From an uncultured Acidobacteriota bacterium (GTDB taxonomy: Bacteria; Acidobacteriota; Blastocatellia; RBC074): 64,000 nt of DNA. Numbering within the stretch: the stretch's first letter is position 1; each line of letters opens with the position of its first letter. A program made the position numbers and the translations under genes. Shown here piece by piece: positions 52,935-63,549 of this stretch. The notes under the pieces are model-generated. The model had not been told where the DNA came from, made no database searches, and saw only the letters and a program-made list of their open reading frames with translations. Where the stretch lies: NCBI GenBank assembly GCA_902825875.1, contig CADECP010000033.1, positions 1 through 64,000 of the forward strand, written 5' to 3'.

Positions 52935-54305
52935 TCAGTGGCCGTTGGCAAGTTTACCGGTGGTGGAATTTCCATTGGTTGGTTTGGGGAGTGCCAGCTC
53001 AGCCGTTTTGCCTGTGGTCACAGTTTCCTGCGGAGTTTTTTGAATTTGCAGGCGGGACACCTGCCTGTCGTTGGCTTCGACGACTTCAAATCGAAGACCG
53101 CGAAATTCAAACAACTCGCCGATGGCGGGTAGGTGGCCAAGCTGATTGATGACCAATCCGGCGACGGTCGTGAAATCGTCTGCGGCGAGTTCGACATTGA
53201 ATTCACGTTCGATCTTGCCGATTTCCACATCGCCGCGAACCATACACAGATCGTCGGCGACCTTAACTATTTCGACTTCGGTGGCTTGCGGGTCGGGTTC
53301 GTCTTCGTCTTCGATTTCGCCGACGATTTCTTCTACCAAATCTTCCAGCGTGACCAATCCGGCCAAACCTCCATATTCGTCAATGACGACAGCCATTTGA
53401 ACTTTGGCTTTCTGCATTTCGCGCAACAGGTCGTCAATCGGTTTCGATTCCGGCACTTCGTAAGGTTGGCGTCGGGCAATTTCGATTGCTGTGCTGTTGG
53501 TTTCGCCGCTGGCCCAGAATTTCAGCAGATCGCGGACATAAATCACGCCTTCGATGTTGTCTATCTGGTCGCGGTACACGGGCAGACGCGAATACTTCGA
53601 TTCGATCATCAGGTTGCGAACCTGTTCGATGTTGCAGTTGGCTTCGACGGCGACGATTTTCGGACGCGGAGTCATGACTTCAGAAACTGTGCGATCACTG
53701 AATCGAATGATCGTCTGGATCATCTCGCCTTCTTCTTCTTCGATGATGCCTTCTTCTTCGCCGACATCCAGAAAGGCTTGCAACTGGTCTTCGTTGTCGT
53801 CTGAGTCTTGTTTGTCGTCGGTTTTGGTTTGAGTCGGCGTGTCGGTTTCTTTTTGCAAGCCGCGCAAGGTTCGATACAGCGGATGAGCAATCGCGCCCAG
53901 AATCGGCCACAAAATGCTGAGCGGCCATCGCAATTTCAGCAGCGTTCTTTGCGGATCGTTTTGCGTGACGACCAAAGGAACGATCTGGCGAAAGACGATC
54001 ACCGTCAGAATCATTGCTCCAAAAGCCGTCGCCAGAAAATGTTCAGGGTAAATTCGGTGTGCCAGCGAGCTAATCAGAATCGCAATCGAGGCAATCGAAA
54101 GGTGAATGCCAAAGGTCAGCGTAAAACTGAGTTGGTGGTAGTGCTCCAGAATCGAGCGCCAGAATTCGGCGTGCGGAGTGACTTCGGCTTCGCTGGCGAG
54201 CAACCGCAAACTGACATCGCTCAGTTCATCAAGCGCGCTTTTGGCGATGGAAGTAACGACCAGCATCAAGATGAAGATGCCGGTCACGGCTATTTCAGAT
54301 TCCAT
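52935..54305 (-). CDS. CNNM/CorC (hemolysin C-like) membrane protein with CBS domains
   Basis: A 456-residue protein. DUF21-like transmembrane segments occupy about 1-140. A pair of CBS domains follows (MTPRPKIVAVEANCNIEQVR, YSRLPVYRDQIDNIEGVIYV, VAVVIDEYGGLAGLVTLEDL), then a CorC/HlyC domain (VRGDVEIGKIEREFN, VAGLVINQLGHLPAIGE). Such proteins are implicated in Mg2+/Co2+ transport or regulation. It is between ybeY and the toxin-antitoxin pair in the phoH-ybeY-CNNM-era order. Confidence 0.93.
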   Translation of the reverse strand: MESEIAVTGIFILMLVVTSIAKSALDELSDVSLRLLASEAEVTPHAEFWRSILEHYHQLSFTLTFGIHLSIASIAILISSLAHRIYPEHFLATAFGAMILTVIVFRQIVPLVVTQNDPQRTLLKLRWPLSILWPILGAIAHPLYRTLRGLQKETDTPTQTKTDDKQDSDDNEDQLQAFLDVGEEEGIIEEEEGEMIQTIIRFSDRTVSEVMTPRPKIVAVEANCNIEQVRNLMIESKYSRLPVYRDQIDNIEGVIYVRDLLKFWASGETNSTAIEIARRQPYEVPESKPIDDLLREMQKAKVQMAVVIDEYGGLAGLVTLEDLVEEIVGEIEDEDEPDPQATEVEIVKVADDLCMVRGDVEIGKIEREFNVELAADDFTTVAGLVINQLGHLPAIGELFEFRGLRFEVVEANDRQVSRLQIQKTPQETVTTGKTAELALPKPTNGNSTTGKLANGH

Positions 54306-54311
54306 AATCGA

Positions 54312-54342
54312 GTGGTCGGTGGTCGGTGGTCGGTGGTCGGTG
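54312..54342. repeat. 7-bp tandem repeat (GGTCGGT)
   Basis: About four copies of GGTCGGT in a row, located between the CNNM start and the ybeY stop on the minus strand. Confidence 0.85.
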
Positions 54343-54378
54343 CAGCTTTGAAGAAGCTACCTCGATTGCCGACTCCGG

Positions 54379-54882
54379 CTACTTTTGAAGAAGTTCTTTT
54401 CTCAACTTTCGTTCCAGGCGATTCATTTCGCCGTTGTCGGTTTCGTGATCGTATCCGGCCAGATGCAACGTGCCGTGAATGATTAAATGTTCAAGTTCGC
54501 GCTGAAAAGTCAGCCCGAATTCAGCGGCGTAACGGGCAGCAGTTTCGACAGAAATGACTACGTCGCCAACGTGAGAATCGGTTTCGGCGAATCCTTCGTC
54601 GGATTCGTGATAGGCGAACGACAACACATCGGTCGGTTTGTCTTTGCCACGATACTCACGATTGAGTTTCCGCATCGCCGCGTCGCGGATGAAGGTGATC
54701 GTCAATTCAGCATCCTGTCTGCCTATTCGATCCAACACTGCGCTCGCCAACTTCGCGGCTGAATTCTTGTCAATCTCATGCAGCTTCTGGCGGTTGAGAA
54801 TTTCTATCTCACGAATCGCCTTGTCTCTCAGTCCCTCTGTCTCTCTGTCCCGACTAGAGACTGATCTTTTTGTTGTGCTCAT
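54379..54882 (-). CDS. ybeY: Endoribonuclease YbeY
   Basis: A 167-residue protein. It has the YbeY zinc motif [12 protein letters not shown] (His-x3-His-x5-His) and upstream [17 protein letters not shown]. It matures 16S rRNA. The N-terminus is about 30 residues longer than the core family; the start overlaps phoH by 29 bases, and no internal Met is better placed. Confidence 0.95.
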   Translation of the reverse strand: MSTTKRSVSSRDRETEGLRDKAIREIEILNRQKLHEIDKNSAAKLASAVLDRIGRQDAELTITFIRDAAMRKLNREYRGKDKPTDVLSFAYHESDEGFAETDSHVGDVVISVETAARYAAEFGLTFQRELEHLIIHGTLHLAGYDHETDNGEMNRLERKLRKELLQK

Positions 54883-55795
54883 CGTAAGCCTTGATAATCA
54901 TCATCACCAGATGGTGACGAACCACGTCGCGTTCGTCGAAGTGGATGAACGAAATGCCTTCGATGTTGCTGACCACGCGCTGAGCTTCGACCAAACCGGA
55001 TTTTCGCCCCGAAGGCAGATCAATCTGCGTTACGTCGCCTGTGATGACGGCTTTCGATCCGAAGCCGATGCGCGTCAAAAACATCTTCATCTGCTCCGAA
55101 GTCGTGTTCTGAGCTTCGTCTAAAATGACGAAGGCATCGGAAAGCGTTCTGCCGCGCATAAACGCCAGCGGAGCGACTTCGATAACTCGTTTTTCCAGAA
55201 ACTTCGTCGCGCGTTCGAAATCCATCAAATCGAACAGTGCGTCGTACAGCGGGCGTAAATACGGGTCAACCTTGTCCTGCAAATCGCCGGGCAGGAATCC
55301 GAGCTTTTCACCTGCTTCGACAGCCGGGCGAGCCAGCACAATGCGATTGACTCGTTTGGAAATCAGATATTGCACAGCCATTGCCACGGCCAGATAAGTC
55401 TTGCCGGTTCCCGCCGGGCCAATGCCGAACACAATGTCGTTGGCTTCGATGGCTTCCATGTACAATTTTTGATTTGGACCTTTGGCTGTGACTTGTTTGC
55501 GGCCAGCGGGGTTGATGCGTTTCTGCCCGGTCAGCAGTTCGCGCAAAGTGGAAGTGCGATCATCAGCAATTTGTTTGAACGCAGCGCGGAGTTCGTTGGC
55601 CGAAGGCGTACGACCTTCGGTAAAAAGCTGGCCGAAGTCTTTCAGAATTTTTTCGACGACAGCCACATCGGCTTCATCGCCTTCGACCAGAAGCTCGTTG
55701 CCACGTCCGCCGACGCGCACGCTCAACAGCGATTCCAGATACTTGATGTTCTGATCGTGAGGGCCGAACAAAGTTTCCAGCCCGCGTTCCGGCAA
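54854..55795 (-). CDS. PhoH family ATPase
   Basis: A 313-residue protein with the first 100 residues forming a small beta/alpha domain and an ATPase domain with Walker A GPAGTGKT at 126-133 and [10 protein letters not shown] (Walker B). It may act as an RNA helicase-like or stress ATPase. I gave the TTG start at 55795, but an in-frame CTG at 55816 with GGAG upstream would add LRSLKIT, matching the [10 protein letters not shown] start expected in this family; the true start may be the CTG. Confidence 0.93.
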   Translation of the reverse strand: MPERGLETLFGPHDQNIKYLESLLSVRVGGRGNELLVEGDEADVAVVEKILKDFGQLFTEGRTPSANELRAAFKQIADDRTSTLRELLTGQKRINPAGRKQVTAKGPNQKLYMEAIEANDIVFGIGPAGTGKTYLAVAMAVQYLISKRVNRIVLARPAVEAGEKLGFLPGDLQDKVDPYLRPLYDALFDLMDFERATKFLEKRVIEVAPLAFMRGRTLSDAFVILDEAQNTTSEQMKMFLTRIGFGSKAVITGDVTQIDLPSGRKSGLVEAQRVVSNIEGISFIHFDERDVVRHHLVMMIIKAYDEHNKKISL

Positions 55796-56077
55796 TGTGA
55801 TTTTCAGGCTTCTCAGGGTTGTTGGTTCTCCAGACTGTTTGCAGCTACGGTGTCAGTTGCAACCGATTTTCTATTGATGGGACGGGCTGAAAGCTACTAC
55901 AGGGTTCTGAAAGGTGTCAATCAACGCTTTGTAAACATTGGCGGAACCTGTGCGCGTTTCGGCGAAATGCGAACTTCGCGCGCGTTGGTTTGACAATCTG
56001 CCGACACCGAAAGAAGATTCGCCCGCTTGCGGCAAGTTCCATTTCACCACTCAATTTTTCAAGGAAGGTTTGATTCG

Positions 56078-58675
56078 ATGCGTAAAGCAGACTTGGCGAA
56101 AAAGTTTGTGCTGGTTGCAGCGGCGACTGGCTGTGCGTTTATTTTTGGTTCCCAACACAGCGGCGCTGCGCCGGATTTTTTCAAAGACAAAGTTCAACCG
56201 ATCTTTGAACAAAACTGCGTCGGCTGTCACGGCGCGAAGATTCAACGCTCAGGTCTGGATTTGCGAACCGAAGAATCCACGTTGAAAGGCGGAACACGCG
56301 GCGCGGCCATCTTGCCCGGCCAGCCGGAAAAAAGTTTGCTGTTCAAGCTGATTACGCACAAAGAAGAACCTGCCATGCCGATGGGCGGCAAACTCAGTGA
56401 TGCCGAAATCGCAGCCATCGCCGACTGGATCAAACAGCTTCAACCCAAAGCTGTCGCTGCTGTTGCGCCGGAATCCGCACCGGTTCGTGCTCCCGGTTAC
56501 AGCATCACCGACAAAGATCGTAGCTTCTGGTCGTTCGTCAAACCGGTTCGCCCGGCTGTGCCGAAAGTCAAAATGCGGTCGTGGGTGAAAAATGAAATTG
56601 ACGCTTTTGTGTTGGCCAGGTTGGAGTCAAAAGGTTTGCGCCCATCGCCTGCTGCTTCGCCGCGCGAATTGTTGCGCCGAGTTTATTTCGACCTGATTGG
56701 TTTGCCGCCTTCGCCTGAAGAAATGGCAGAGTTTTTGAAAAATCCCTCCGAGGCCGCATACCAAAAAGTTGTGGACAGGTTGCTCAGCAGCCAACATTAC
56801 GGAGAGCGTTGGGGACGCCATTGGCTTGATCTGGCGCGTTATGCAGACAGCGGCGGTTACGAATTCGATTACGACCGTCCGCACGCCTGGCGTTACCGCG
56901 ATTGGGTGATTCGCGCCTTCAACGCTGACATGCCTTACGACCAGTTCATTCGTGAACAGCTTGCCGCCGATCAGTTGAAACCTGCCGCCGAAACCAAACC
57001 GGAAGATTTGATTGCGACCGGATTTGTTCGCAGCGGTCCAACTGTGGACAACGCGAATAACGACCAAACCCGTTCTGATGAATTGGACGATATGGTTTCG
57101 ACGACTTCGACGGTGTTTTTGGGACTGACTGTGGGTTGCGCTCGCTGCCACGATCACAAATACGATCCGATTCCGCAGAAAGATTATTACCGAATGCAGG
57201 CCGTTTTCTTCCCGTACCAGAAGACCGAAAAGCTGTTGGTCGGCGAAGAAGATAAGAAGGCTCACGCTGATGCCAATAAGTCCATTAATGAAGAATTGCG
57301 TCCCTGGCGCTCAAAAATCGAGGCGGTTGAACAACGTGTCCGCGAAAAACTAATGGCGGAAAAAATCGAGTTTCACGTCAAGCTGGCGGAGTCGGCTGGT
57401 GCGATCAATGCTCAAACACGTGAACAGTACCGCAAAGAAACCGCTGAACGGTTTGCCAAGGCCGTAAATTTACAGCCAGAAGAAATTGATGAACAACTGA
57501 CGCCCGACGAAAAAGAAATGCGGAAAAGATTTCAGACAGTCATTGATGACATCAACAAAAAGCGCCCCAAGCCGCTGCCAGCGGTGATGGGCGTGACCGA
57601 CGAAGAGAAACCTAAACAGGCGTACTTGCTGAAACGCGGCGATGTCAGCATGAAAGGCGACCCTGTTGGGCCGGGCTTGCCGCAAGTCGTTTGCGGCGAA
57701 AGCGATTTGAATCCGCAACTGCGGCGCAAACAACTGGCTGATTGGATTTCCAGCAAAGATAATCCGCTGACGGCTCGCGTCGCGGTCAATCGCATCTGGC
57801 AATATCATTTCGGCAAAGGCATCGTCCGCACGCCAAGCGATTTTGGCGCAACCGGCGACAAGCCCAGTCACCCTGAGTTGTTGGACTGGCTTGCAACTGA
57901 GTTTATGGAATCGCGTTCGCAGTTCGCAGTTCGCGGTTCACGGCAATCATCTGCGAACCGCGAACCGCAAACTGCGAACTGGTCGCTGAAGCGAATGCAC
58001 CGATTGATGGTCACGTCGAATACTTATCGCCAATCCAGCAAGTTCAATGAAAAATCTGCCGCGGTGGATTCCGAAAATCATCTGTTCTGGCGTTCCAATC
58101 CGCGTCGAATGGAAGCCGAAATCATACGCGACAGCATGCTTTCGATCAGCGGCAAGCTGAATAAGGAAATGTTCGGGCCAGGCATTTACCCGCGAATTGA
58201 TCCCGACATCATCAACACCGGTTCACGTCCGCGTTGGCCACTGGATGCCAAAGACGATCATTCTACGTGGCGACGTAGCGTGTACATCTTCGTCAAACGT
58301 TCGGTGTTGTTGCCGATGATCGAAGTCTTTGACTGTCCAGCGACAACGGTTTCCGGTCCGGTCAGAGCCGTTTCAACCGTTTCGCCGCAAGCTTTGGCTT
58401 TGATGAACAATGAATTCGTGCTGCAACAGGCAGGGTTTTTCGCCGAACGAGTCGCTGCCGAAGCGGGAACTGACGTTCGTAAACAAATAACGACGGCGTT
58501 CAATCTGGCGCTCAATCGTCAGCCGACCGAAAAGGAATTGGCCTGGTCGTTGGAGTTTTTGCAGAAACAAACGGCTGGTTACGCCGAACGCAAGAACGAA
58601 AAACCTGCGTCTGCGGCCTTGCGGGATTTGTGTCACGCCGTATTCAACCTGAATGAGTTTTTATATCTCGACTGA
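56078..58675 (+). CDS. PSCyt1/DUF1549/DUF1553 (PSD1) cytochrome-like protein
   Basis: An 865-residue exported protein. Signal peptide 1-31. A planctomycete-type cytochrome C motif CVGCH at 47-51 (PSCyt1), then the DUF1549 region ([40 protein letters not shown]) and a second CARCHDH heme-like motif. The C-terminal DUF1553 (LLDWLATEF to NEFLYLD) follows. Residues 613-634 are an in-frame repeat (family B). AAGGAAGG precedes the ATG at 56078. The usual DUF1501 partner is not present next door. Probably periplasmic; function unknown. Confidence 0.9.
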   Translation: MRKADLAKKFVLVAAATGCAFIFGSQHSGAAPDFFKDKVQPIFEQNCVGCHGAKIQRSGLDLRTEESTLKGGTRGAAILPGQPEKSLLFKLITHKEEPAMPMGGKLSDAEIAAIADWIKQLQPKAVAAVAPESAPVRAPGYSITDKDRSFWSFVKPVRPAVPKVKMRSWVKNEIDAFVLARLESKGLRPSPAASPRELLRRVYFDLIGLPPSPEEMAEFLKNPSEAAYQKVVDRLLSSQHYGERWGRHWLDLARYADSGGYEFDYDRPHAWRYRDWVIRAFNADMPYDQFIREQLAADQLKPAAETKPEDLIATGFVRSGPTVDNANNDQTRSDELDDMVSTTSTVFLGLTVGCARCHDHKYDPIPQKDYYRMQAVFFPYQKTEKLLVGEEDKKAHADANKSINEELRPWRSKIEAVEQRVREKLMAEKIEFHVKLAESAGAINAQTREQYRKETAERFAKAVNLQPEEIDEQLTPDEKEMRKRFQTVIDDINKKRPKPLPAVMGVTDEEKPKQAYLLKRGDVSMKGDPVGPGLPQVVCGESDLNPQLRRKQLADWISSKDNPLTARVAVNRIWQYHFGKGIVRTPSDFGATGDKPSHPELLDWLATEFMESRSQFAVRGSRQSSANREPQTANWSLKRMHRLMVTSNTYRQSSKFNEKSAAVDSENHLFWRSNPRRMEAEIIRDSMLSISGKLNKEMFGPGIYPRIDPDIINTGSRPRWPLDAKDDHSTWRRSVYIFVKRSVLLPMIEVFDCPATTVSGPVRAVSTVSPQALALMNNEFVLQQAGFFAERVAAEAGTDVRKQITTAFNLALNRQPTEKELAWSLEFLQKQTAGYAERKNEKPASAALRDLCHAVFNLNEFLYLD
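57915..57979. repeat. Inverted repeat family B inside the PSCyt1/PSD1 gene
   Basis: GTTCGCAGTTCGCAGTTCGC (57915-57934) is mirrored by GCGAACCGCGAACCGCAAAC (57953-57972, arm to 57979). The codons read [20 protein letters not shown]. It keeps the frame. The intergenic relative is 30563-30642. Confidence 0.9.
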
Positions 58676-58755
58676 CGTATTTGAGATTCAAAAGCAAAAA
58701 GGCGCAGCGAGCTTGCTTAGCTTTCTGCGCCTTTCGTGTTTTGTTGAGCGGTCAC

Positions 58756-60318
58756 TTACGGTTTCAGAGGGTCTTTCAGCTTTTCTTTTTCAGCATCCAC
58801 GTTGAAGCGTTTGTAATTGCCATAAGTCACAACCGAATTGACGTTGATGCCTTTGACCAGCAAAACCTTCACGCCCAGATTGATGTCGGCGCGCGTTGGC
58901 AGCCAGATTTCGTTGTTGACTCTATCCTGTTCCAGCACGAACGACGCGCCTTCTTTCAGCGAAGCCAACAAGCCGCCGCCGACTTTGTAAGATTCGATCA
59001 GTCTGGCTTCGACGCGAGCGACTTGTTTGTCGGCGGCGTCCACCCAAATCGCGCCAGCCATCTTGCCGAAGAACTTTTCAAAATCTTTTTTGGGTTTGTA
59101 ACCGGGCAAAGGCTCGAAATCGAAAACGATCACGTCGCGGTTGCGGAATCGTTCGCGGCGAGGATTGACCAGCTTCGACGCTTTCAACACATCGGCGATG
59201 GAAATTCGCTGACCGCGCTCGTCGTCGGGCGGGCCGGAGTTTTCCTGAGCGACTTCGCGCTGTTTTTCCGCTTTGCGAGCTTTCTCGGCTTCTTTCTTTT
59301 CAATGTCGCGGACTCGTTTTTCGATGCGTTTGGTTTCGTCGGCCTCTTCGTTGGGCGACAGCGGCTTGTCGTTTTTGGCGATCAAACGACGGATGCGATT
59401 GCCTTTGTAAAACGTCAATTCGTGAGTTTCCGATTCTTTGATTCTCAATTGGCCTTTGTTGTCAATTTCGCGGCGAACTGTGGTTTGCGTGTAAGCATAC
59501 TTTTCCAGAATGTTGTCCACTTCGTCTTCGTTTTTGCCGACCGCATCCAGCAACGCCGGAATATCCGGCAGAGCTTCGTTGGAAAGTTTGGGAAACTCGA
59601 ACGCTACACGATCAAGTTGCGGATTGTGTTTGATCGAATCCAGTTTGATGTCAAAGCTGATTTCGCCAATGGTGAGTTTGATGGCGTGCGGTTCTTGAAT
59701 CGCGCCAACAGTCTTGAAGTCCGAATAATCAAACACGCGAATTGTTTCGCCCGCGGGAATTTCTTCGCGGATGAGCAAGCCTTTCGCCGCGTCGAAGTGC
59801 ATTTTGATCGTCACGTTTTTGGCCGTCACCAGCGCCAATGTGTTGGCCGCTTGTCCGTTGATCGTGGTTTGTCCGGCAAAAGTCAGTTTGGATTTGTCTT
59901 TCTTGAAATCCAGCCAGCGCCAGTTGCGATAACGAGCCTCAGTTTGAAAATCGCGGCTGGCTTGTCCGGTCAACGTGCGCAAACCATCGCGCGAATCTCG
60001 CGTCCATGACGATTTGCCGTTGTAACCTGAACTGAATTCCAATCCGGCCAGATCAAAGGCTTCGATGTGCCAATTCGGTTGCGAAGATGACGATTGATAA
60101 TTTCCGGTCGCACCGTCTTTGGGGTTGGTGATTTTGCCGCTGGCTTGACGGGACCGAACTTCTCGTAGCGCCTTTTCGCCTTTGCCATTTGTCATGGACT
60201 TGACGGCTTGTTTGATGATTTTGTCGGGCGATTGAGCTGCGCTGTCGCCGACCAGGACGAACAGCACGGTCAGCAAACAGACAAATCTGGCCAATCGTGA
60301 AATTGTAGTTTGAGTCAT
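58756..60318 (-). CDS. LolA-like outer-membrane lipoprotein-sorting-type protein
   Basis: A 520-residue exported protein (signal at about 1-27 with SAAQS). It holds two LolA/LppX-like beta-rich halves: one about 60-220 (NGKSSWTRDSRDGLRTLTGQ), another about 370-510 (FDFEPLPGYKPKKDFEKFFG to WLPTRADINLGVKVLLVKG). A charged coiled-coil linker lies near 325-360. GGAGAAGG precedes the ATG at 60318. It may carry lipoproteins or lipids across the periplasm; the reaction is not shown. Convergent with the PSD1 gene. Confidence 0.7.
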   Translation of the reverse strand: MTQTTISRLARFVCLLTVLFVLVGDSAAQSPDKIIKQAVKSMTNGKGEKALREVRSRQASGKITNPKDGATGNYQSSSSQPNWHIEAFDLAGLEFSSGYNGKSSWTRDSRDGLRTLTGQASRDFQTEARYRNWRWLDFKKDKSKLTFAGQTTINGQAANTLALVTAKNVTIKMHFDAAKGLLIREEIPAGETIRVFDYSDFKTVGAIQEPHAIKLTIGEISFDIKLDSIKHNPQLDRVAFEFPKLSNEALPDIPALLDAVGKNEDEVDNILEKYAYTQTTVRREIDNKGQLRIKESETHELTFYKGNRIRRLIAKNDKPLSPNEEADETKRIEKRVRDIEKKEAEKARKAEKQREVAQENSGPPDDERGQRISIADVLKASKLVNPRRERFRNRDVIVFDFEPLPGYKPKKDFEKFFGKMAGAIWVDAADKQVARVEARLIESYKVGGGLLASLKEGASFVLEQDRVNNEIWLPTRADINLGVKVLLVKGINVNSVVTYGNYKRFNVDAEKEKLKDPLKP

Positions 60319-60486
60319 TATTCCTTCTCCTGCTTGAAGCCACTTAAATTGCACAAGGGGTAATTGTAATCGGGTCGTTTTCTTTTACGCCAAAGTTTGT
60401 TGGATGGTTGCGAACGAATTTTCGGCGTTGAGTTGAACGTTGGCTGAACGAGCAGGCAGGGAGAAATTTGCAGGCTTTGAGTTTCT

Positions 60487-60519
60487 GAGTGTAGCGATTC
60501 AAATCGAATCGCTACACTC
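60487..60519 (-). terminator. 14-bp hairpin downstream of the esterase gene
   Basis: GAGTGTAGCGATTC (60487-60500) pairs with GAATCGCTACACTC (60506-60519) with a 5-base loop. It begins just after the esterase stop on the minus strand. No T-run, so only a probable terminator. Confidence 0.6.
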
Positions 60520-60525
60520 CAAAAG

Positions 60526-61350
60526 TTATTTCAGGCGTTGTTGCTTGAAAAATTTGACCATCATTTCGCCAGTGTTGTCAGGCATTTTGTGGCCGCCGTT
60601 GTGAACGTACATCGCAGTGTCGGCTCCGATTTTGGATTTGTGAAGTTTGACGTTTGGAGCGACTCCTCTGCCGGTCGCTTCGCATTGATTGAGCTTCAAG
60701 ACAATTTCGGCGCTTCGTTCCTGATTTTCGGTTGGAACTATGTTGTCGCCTTTGCCAATAATCAGCAGCGCCGGCTTTGGAGTTGCGCCAGTGGCTTTGT
60801 AACCAAACACCGAAGCCGATGGAGCGAACGCGGCGATGACATTACTGCGCGCCGACCACAGCGCGTAAGTCATTCCTCCACCGTTGGAATGTCCGCCGGC
60901 ATAAATTCGGTTGGCATCAACCTTGTAAGTTTTCTTCGCCCAGCCCGCGACAGCATCGAAAAATTTCAAATCGCGGTCGCCGTGAAGCCCAGGAGCATTT
61001 TGCCATCCGGGGCGTTCGCCATTCGGGTCGCGGCCAGTTGCGGTTGGCAAGCCTTGCATATAAACGACAACGGCTTCCGGCCAGTGTCTGTGAATTTCAA
61101 ACCGGTTGAATGAATTTCGAGCCGTGCCGCCGTGCCCGTGAAAGATGAACACCAGCGGCGAGCCTTCTTTCGGCACGGCAACTGAGTTGGGAACGATGAT
61201 CGCCGTGCGTTCCAAACCGCCCACATTGAATTTCTGGTTGATTGGTTCAGCGCGAAACAATGTGGTCGCGGCATCGGTTGCGCGGTGGTGAAGAAAAATC
61301 GTCAACAGCAACGCGGCGACAAAAATCGAATAAATTGCTTTCTTTATCAT
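60526..61350 (-). CDS. PHB-depolymerase/feruloyl-esterase-like hydrolase
   Basis: A 274-residue exported alpha/beta hydrolase. Signal peptide at 1-27. The oxyanion region is FIFHGHGGTARN, the nucleophile is in YAGGHSNGGGMTYALW, an Asp region is IIGKGDNIVP, and the catalytic His is in YVHNGGHKMPD. This is the LpqC/esterase type with a GHSNGG box. It probably cleaves esters in the periplasm or outside the cell; the substrate is unknown. Confidence 0.88.
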   Translation of the reverse strand: MIKKAIYSIFVAALLLTIFLHHRATDAATTLFRAEPINQKFNVGGLERTAIIVPNSVAVPKEGSPLVFIFHGHGGTARNSFNRFEIHRHWPEAVVVYMQGLPTATGRDPNGERPGWQNAPGLHGDRDLKFFDAVAGWAKKTYKVDANRIYAGGHSNGGGMTYALWSARSNVIAAFAPSASVFGYKATGATPKPALLIIGKGDNIVPTENQERSAEIVLKLNQCEATGRGVAPNVKLHKSKIGADTAMYVHNGGHKMPDNTGEMMVKFFKQQRLK

Positions 61351-61513
61351 CGAGTTCTACCTCACTTTCGATTCAAGCTTTACGGCTGGCTTAGAGCAGC
61401 GAAAAACAGAAATAGTCTGAACAAAACTCATTTTGAGGCAGGCTTGAACGAGGCGACGATTGCGACTAGGCTTTCGGCTTGCTTACCCCTGATTTCGCAA
61501 AATCCTGGACATA

Positions 61514-63463
61514 ATGAACACGAACTCGACCGCTCGTATGGCTCCGATCAAGTATCAAGCAACGCCGCCGCTGGCTCATCCGGCTGACGGAGTGTTTTCT
61601 TCTCAACCGCTCGGAGCGTTGTACACGCCTGAACAAACCATCTTTCGCGTTTGGTCGCCGACAGCCGGTCAAATGACGTTGAATTTGTATCAAGCGCCCA
61701 CAGGCGGTGAAGCCTATCGCGTTTCGATGGTCAAACTCGAAGACGGTTGTTGGGAAATTGTCGTCAAAGGCGATCAGCTTGGCGCTTACTACACTTATTC
61801 GGCGGCTGGTGAAGACGCGCGTTTTGACGCCAACCGCGAACTGCTTGATCCGTATGCCAAAGCCGTCACCAATCACGATGGACGCTGCATAGTCATTCAC
61901 GACGAAACTCCTGTTTCCGATCGCCCGAGTTTTCCGATTTCCGAAGCCGTCATTTACGAAATGCACCTGCGCGATTTCACGATTGACCCCGATTCAGGCA
62001 TTCAGCGACGCGGCAAGTATCTTGGCTTGACGGAAAGCAGGACTCATTTGACCGGGCGTTTGGATGTCACAACCGGCCTGGATCATCTGGTGGAACTCGG
62101 CGTCAACGTTGTTCAACTGCTGCCGCTCGGCGAATTTCACAACCAAAAATCCGAAGACCAATATGGCTGGGGTTACGACGTGGTGCATCATTTTTCGCCC
62201 GAAGGCTGGTACGCCACTGAAAGATTTGACGCCCGCCGTGTCAGCGAAGTGAAACGGATGATTGGTGCGCTGCACCAACGAGGCATTCGCGTCACGTTGG
62301 ATGTCGTGTTCAATCACACTTTTGAAGCCGTTGATCTTGGGCGCGTTTACAGTTTTGACGGATTGGTTCCGGGTTATTACTACCGGTTGAAACATGACGG
62401 CACTTACTGGAACGGCTCCGGCGTGGGTAATGAGTTCCGCACTGAAGCGCCTATGGTTCGGCGTTACATCATTGATTGCCTGAAGCATTGGGTGACGGAA
62501 TACAAGCTTGATGGATTCCGGTTTGATTTGATGGGGCTGATTGACCGCGAAACCGTGCGACAAATTGCCGAAGAATTGCGCGCGATTGACGCGAACCTGC
62601 TGATTTACGGCGAGCCGTGGGCGGGCGGTTCGACGCCGATTGAAATCACCTGGAAAGGCACACAGCGCAGTCAGGGATGGTCTGTGTTCAACGATCATTA
62701 CCGCGACGCTCTGAAAGGAAACGTCTTCAATGCGCGCGAAACCGGTTTCGCTCAATCGGGCCATCACGTTCATGGCGTCAAACTCGGCATTCGCGGAGCG
62801 ATTGATGATTTCAGCGATTCTCCGCTGGAAGCGATCAATTACGTCGAATGTCACGACAATCATACGCTGTGGGATCGGTTGAAAATCAGCACGATTGACG
62901 ACGCGCGTATCACAGACGCCGACCGCCGAGCGATGGACAAGCTGGCCGCCGCCGCTGTGTTCACTTCGCAAGGTATTCCGTTCATAGAGGCCGGTCAGGA
63001 ATTTCTGCGAACCAAAGGCGGCGACCACAATAGTTACAACAAACCAGACGCGGTGAATATGATTCGCTGGCGCGACAAGCTGGAGCACGGCGATGTGTAT
63101 GAGTATTACCAAGGGCTGATTGCGCTCCGGCGGGCGCATCGCCTGTTTCGGCTGGAAACGGCGGAGCAGGTTCGCCGTGCGGTGAAGTTTCTTGACGACC
63201 TGCCGGGTTTATCTGTTCCGTCAGGTTGCGTTGCGTTTTTGATCGAAGACGTAACGGAACAAGACGATTGGGCGCGTGCTCTGGTTGTGTTGAACGCCAG
63301 TGCCCGACTGGCTGAATTGAATATCCCCAAAGGGAATTGGCAGGTTTTCGGCGACAACAAAGAAGTCGGCTTGTTGCCGTTGAAGATGAGTTCGACGCTG
63401 GTCAGCGATGGCCGAGCCAGCGTTGCGCCGCGCAGTGCTCTGATTTTAGGAGAAGCGCGGTGA
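61514..63463 (+). CDS. Type I pullulanase-like glycoside hydrolase (GH13)
   Basis: A 649-residue protein. A CBM48-like domain at about 30-120 is followed by a GH13 barrel: DVVFNHT (region I), GFRFDLMG (nucleophile Asp), IYGEPWAGG (acid Glu) and VECHDNHT (region IV). The pullulanase loop YGWGYD and the closing [19 protein letters not shown] are typical of type I pullulanases. It cleaves alpha-1,6 links in glycogen or pullulan. No signal peptide is evident, so it is probably cytoplasmic. Confidence 0.92.
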   Translation: MNTNSTARMAPIKYQATPPLAHPADGVFSSQPLGALYTPEQTIFRVWSPTAGQMTLNLYQAPTGGEAYRVSMVKLEDGCWEIVVKGDQLGAYYTYSAAGEDARFDANRELLDPYAKAVTNHDGRCIVIHDETPVSDRPSFPISEAVIYEMHLRDFTIDPDSGIQRRGKYLGLTESRTHLTGRLDVTTGLDHLVELGVNVVQLLPLGEFHNQKSEDQYGWGYDVVHHFSPEGWYATERFDARRVSEVKRMIGALHQRGIRVTLDVVFNHTFEAVDLGRVYSFDGLVPGYYYRLKHDGTYWNGSGVGNEFRTEAPMVRRYIIDCLKHWVTEYKLDGFRFDLMGLIDRETVRQIAEELRAIDANLLIYGEPWAGGSTPIEITWKGTQRSQGWSVFNDHYRDALKGNVFNARETGFAQSGHHVHGVKLGIRGAIDDFSDSPLEAINYVECHDNHTLWDRLKISTIDDARITDADRRAMDKLAAAAVFTSQGIPFIEAGQEFLRTKGGDHNSYNKPDAVNMIRWRDKLEHGDVYEYYQGLIALRRAHRLFRLETAEQVRRAVKFLDDLPGLSVPSGCVAFLIEDVTEQDDWARALVVLNASARLAELNIPKGNWQVFGDNKEVGLLPLKMSSTLVSDGRASVAPRSALILGEAR

Positions 63464-63491
63464 GCGGAAAATTTGTTTTTGTTTCAATCCG

Positions 63492-63509
63492 GCCACGTCG
63501 CAGCGTGGC
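63492..63509 (+). terminator. Small hairpin after the pullulanase gene
   Basis: GCCACG-TCGCAG-CGTGGC followed by TTGTTT. Short stem, weak terminator candidate before the DUF2911 gene. Confidence 0.4.
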
Positions 63510-63549
63510 TTGTTTAACCTAATCAACAACTGAACAGGAGAATTTTGAA

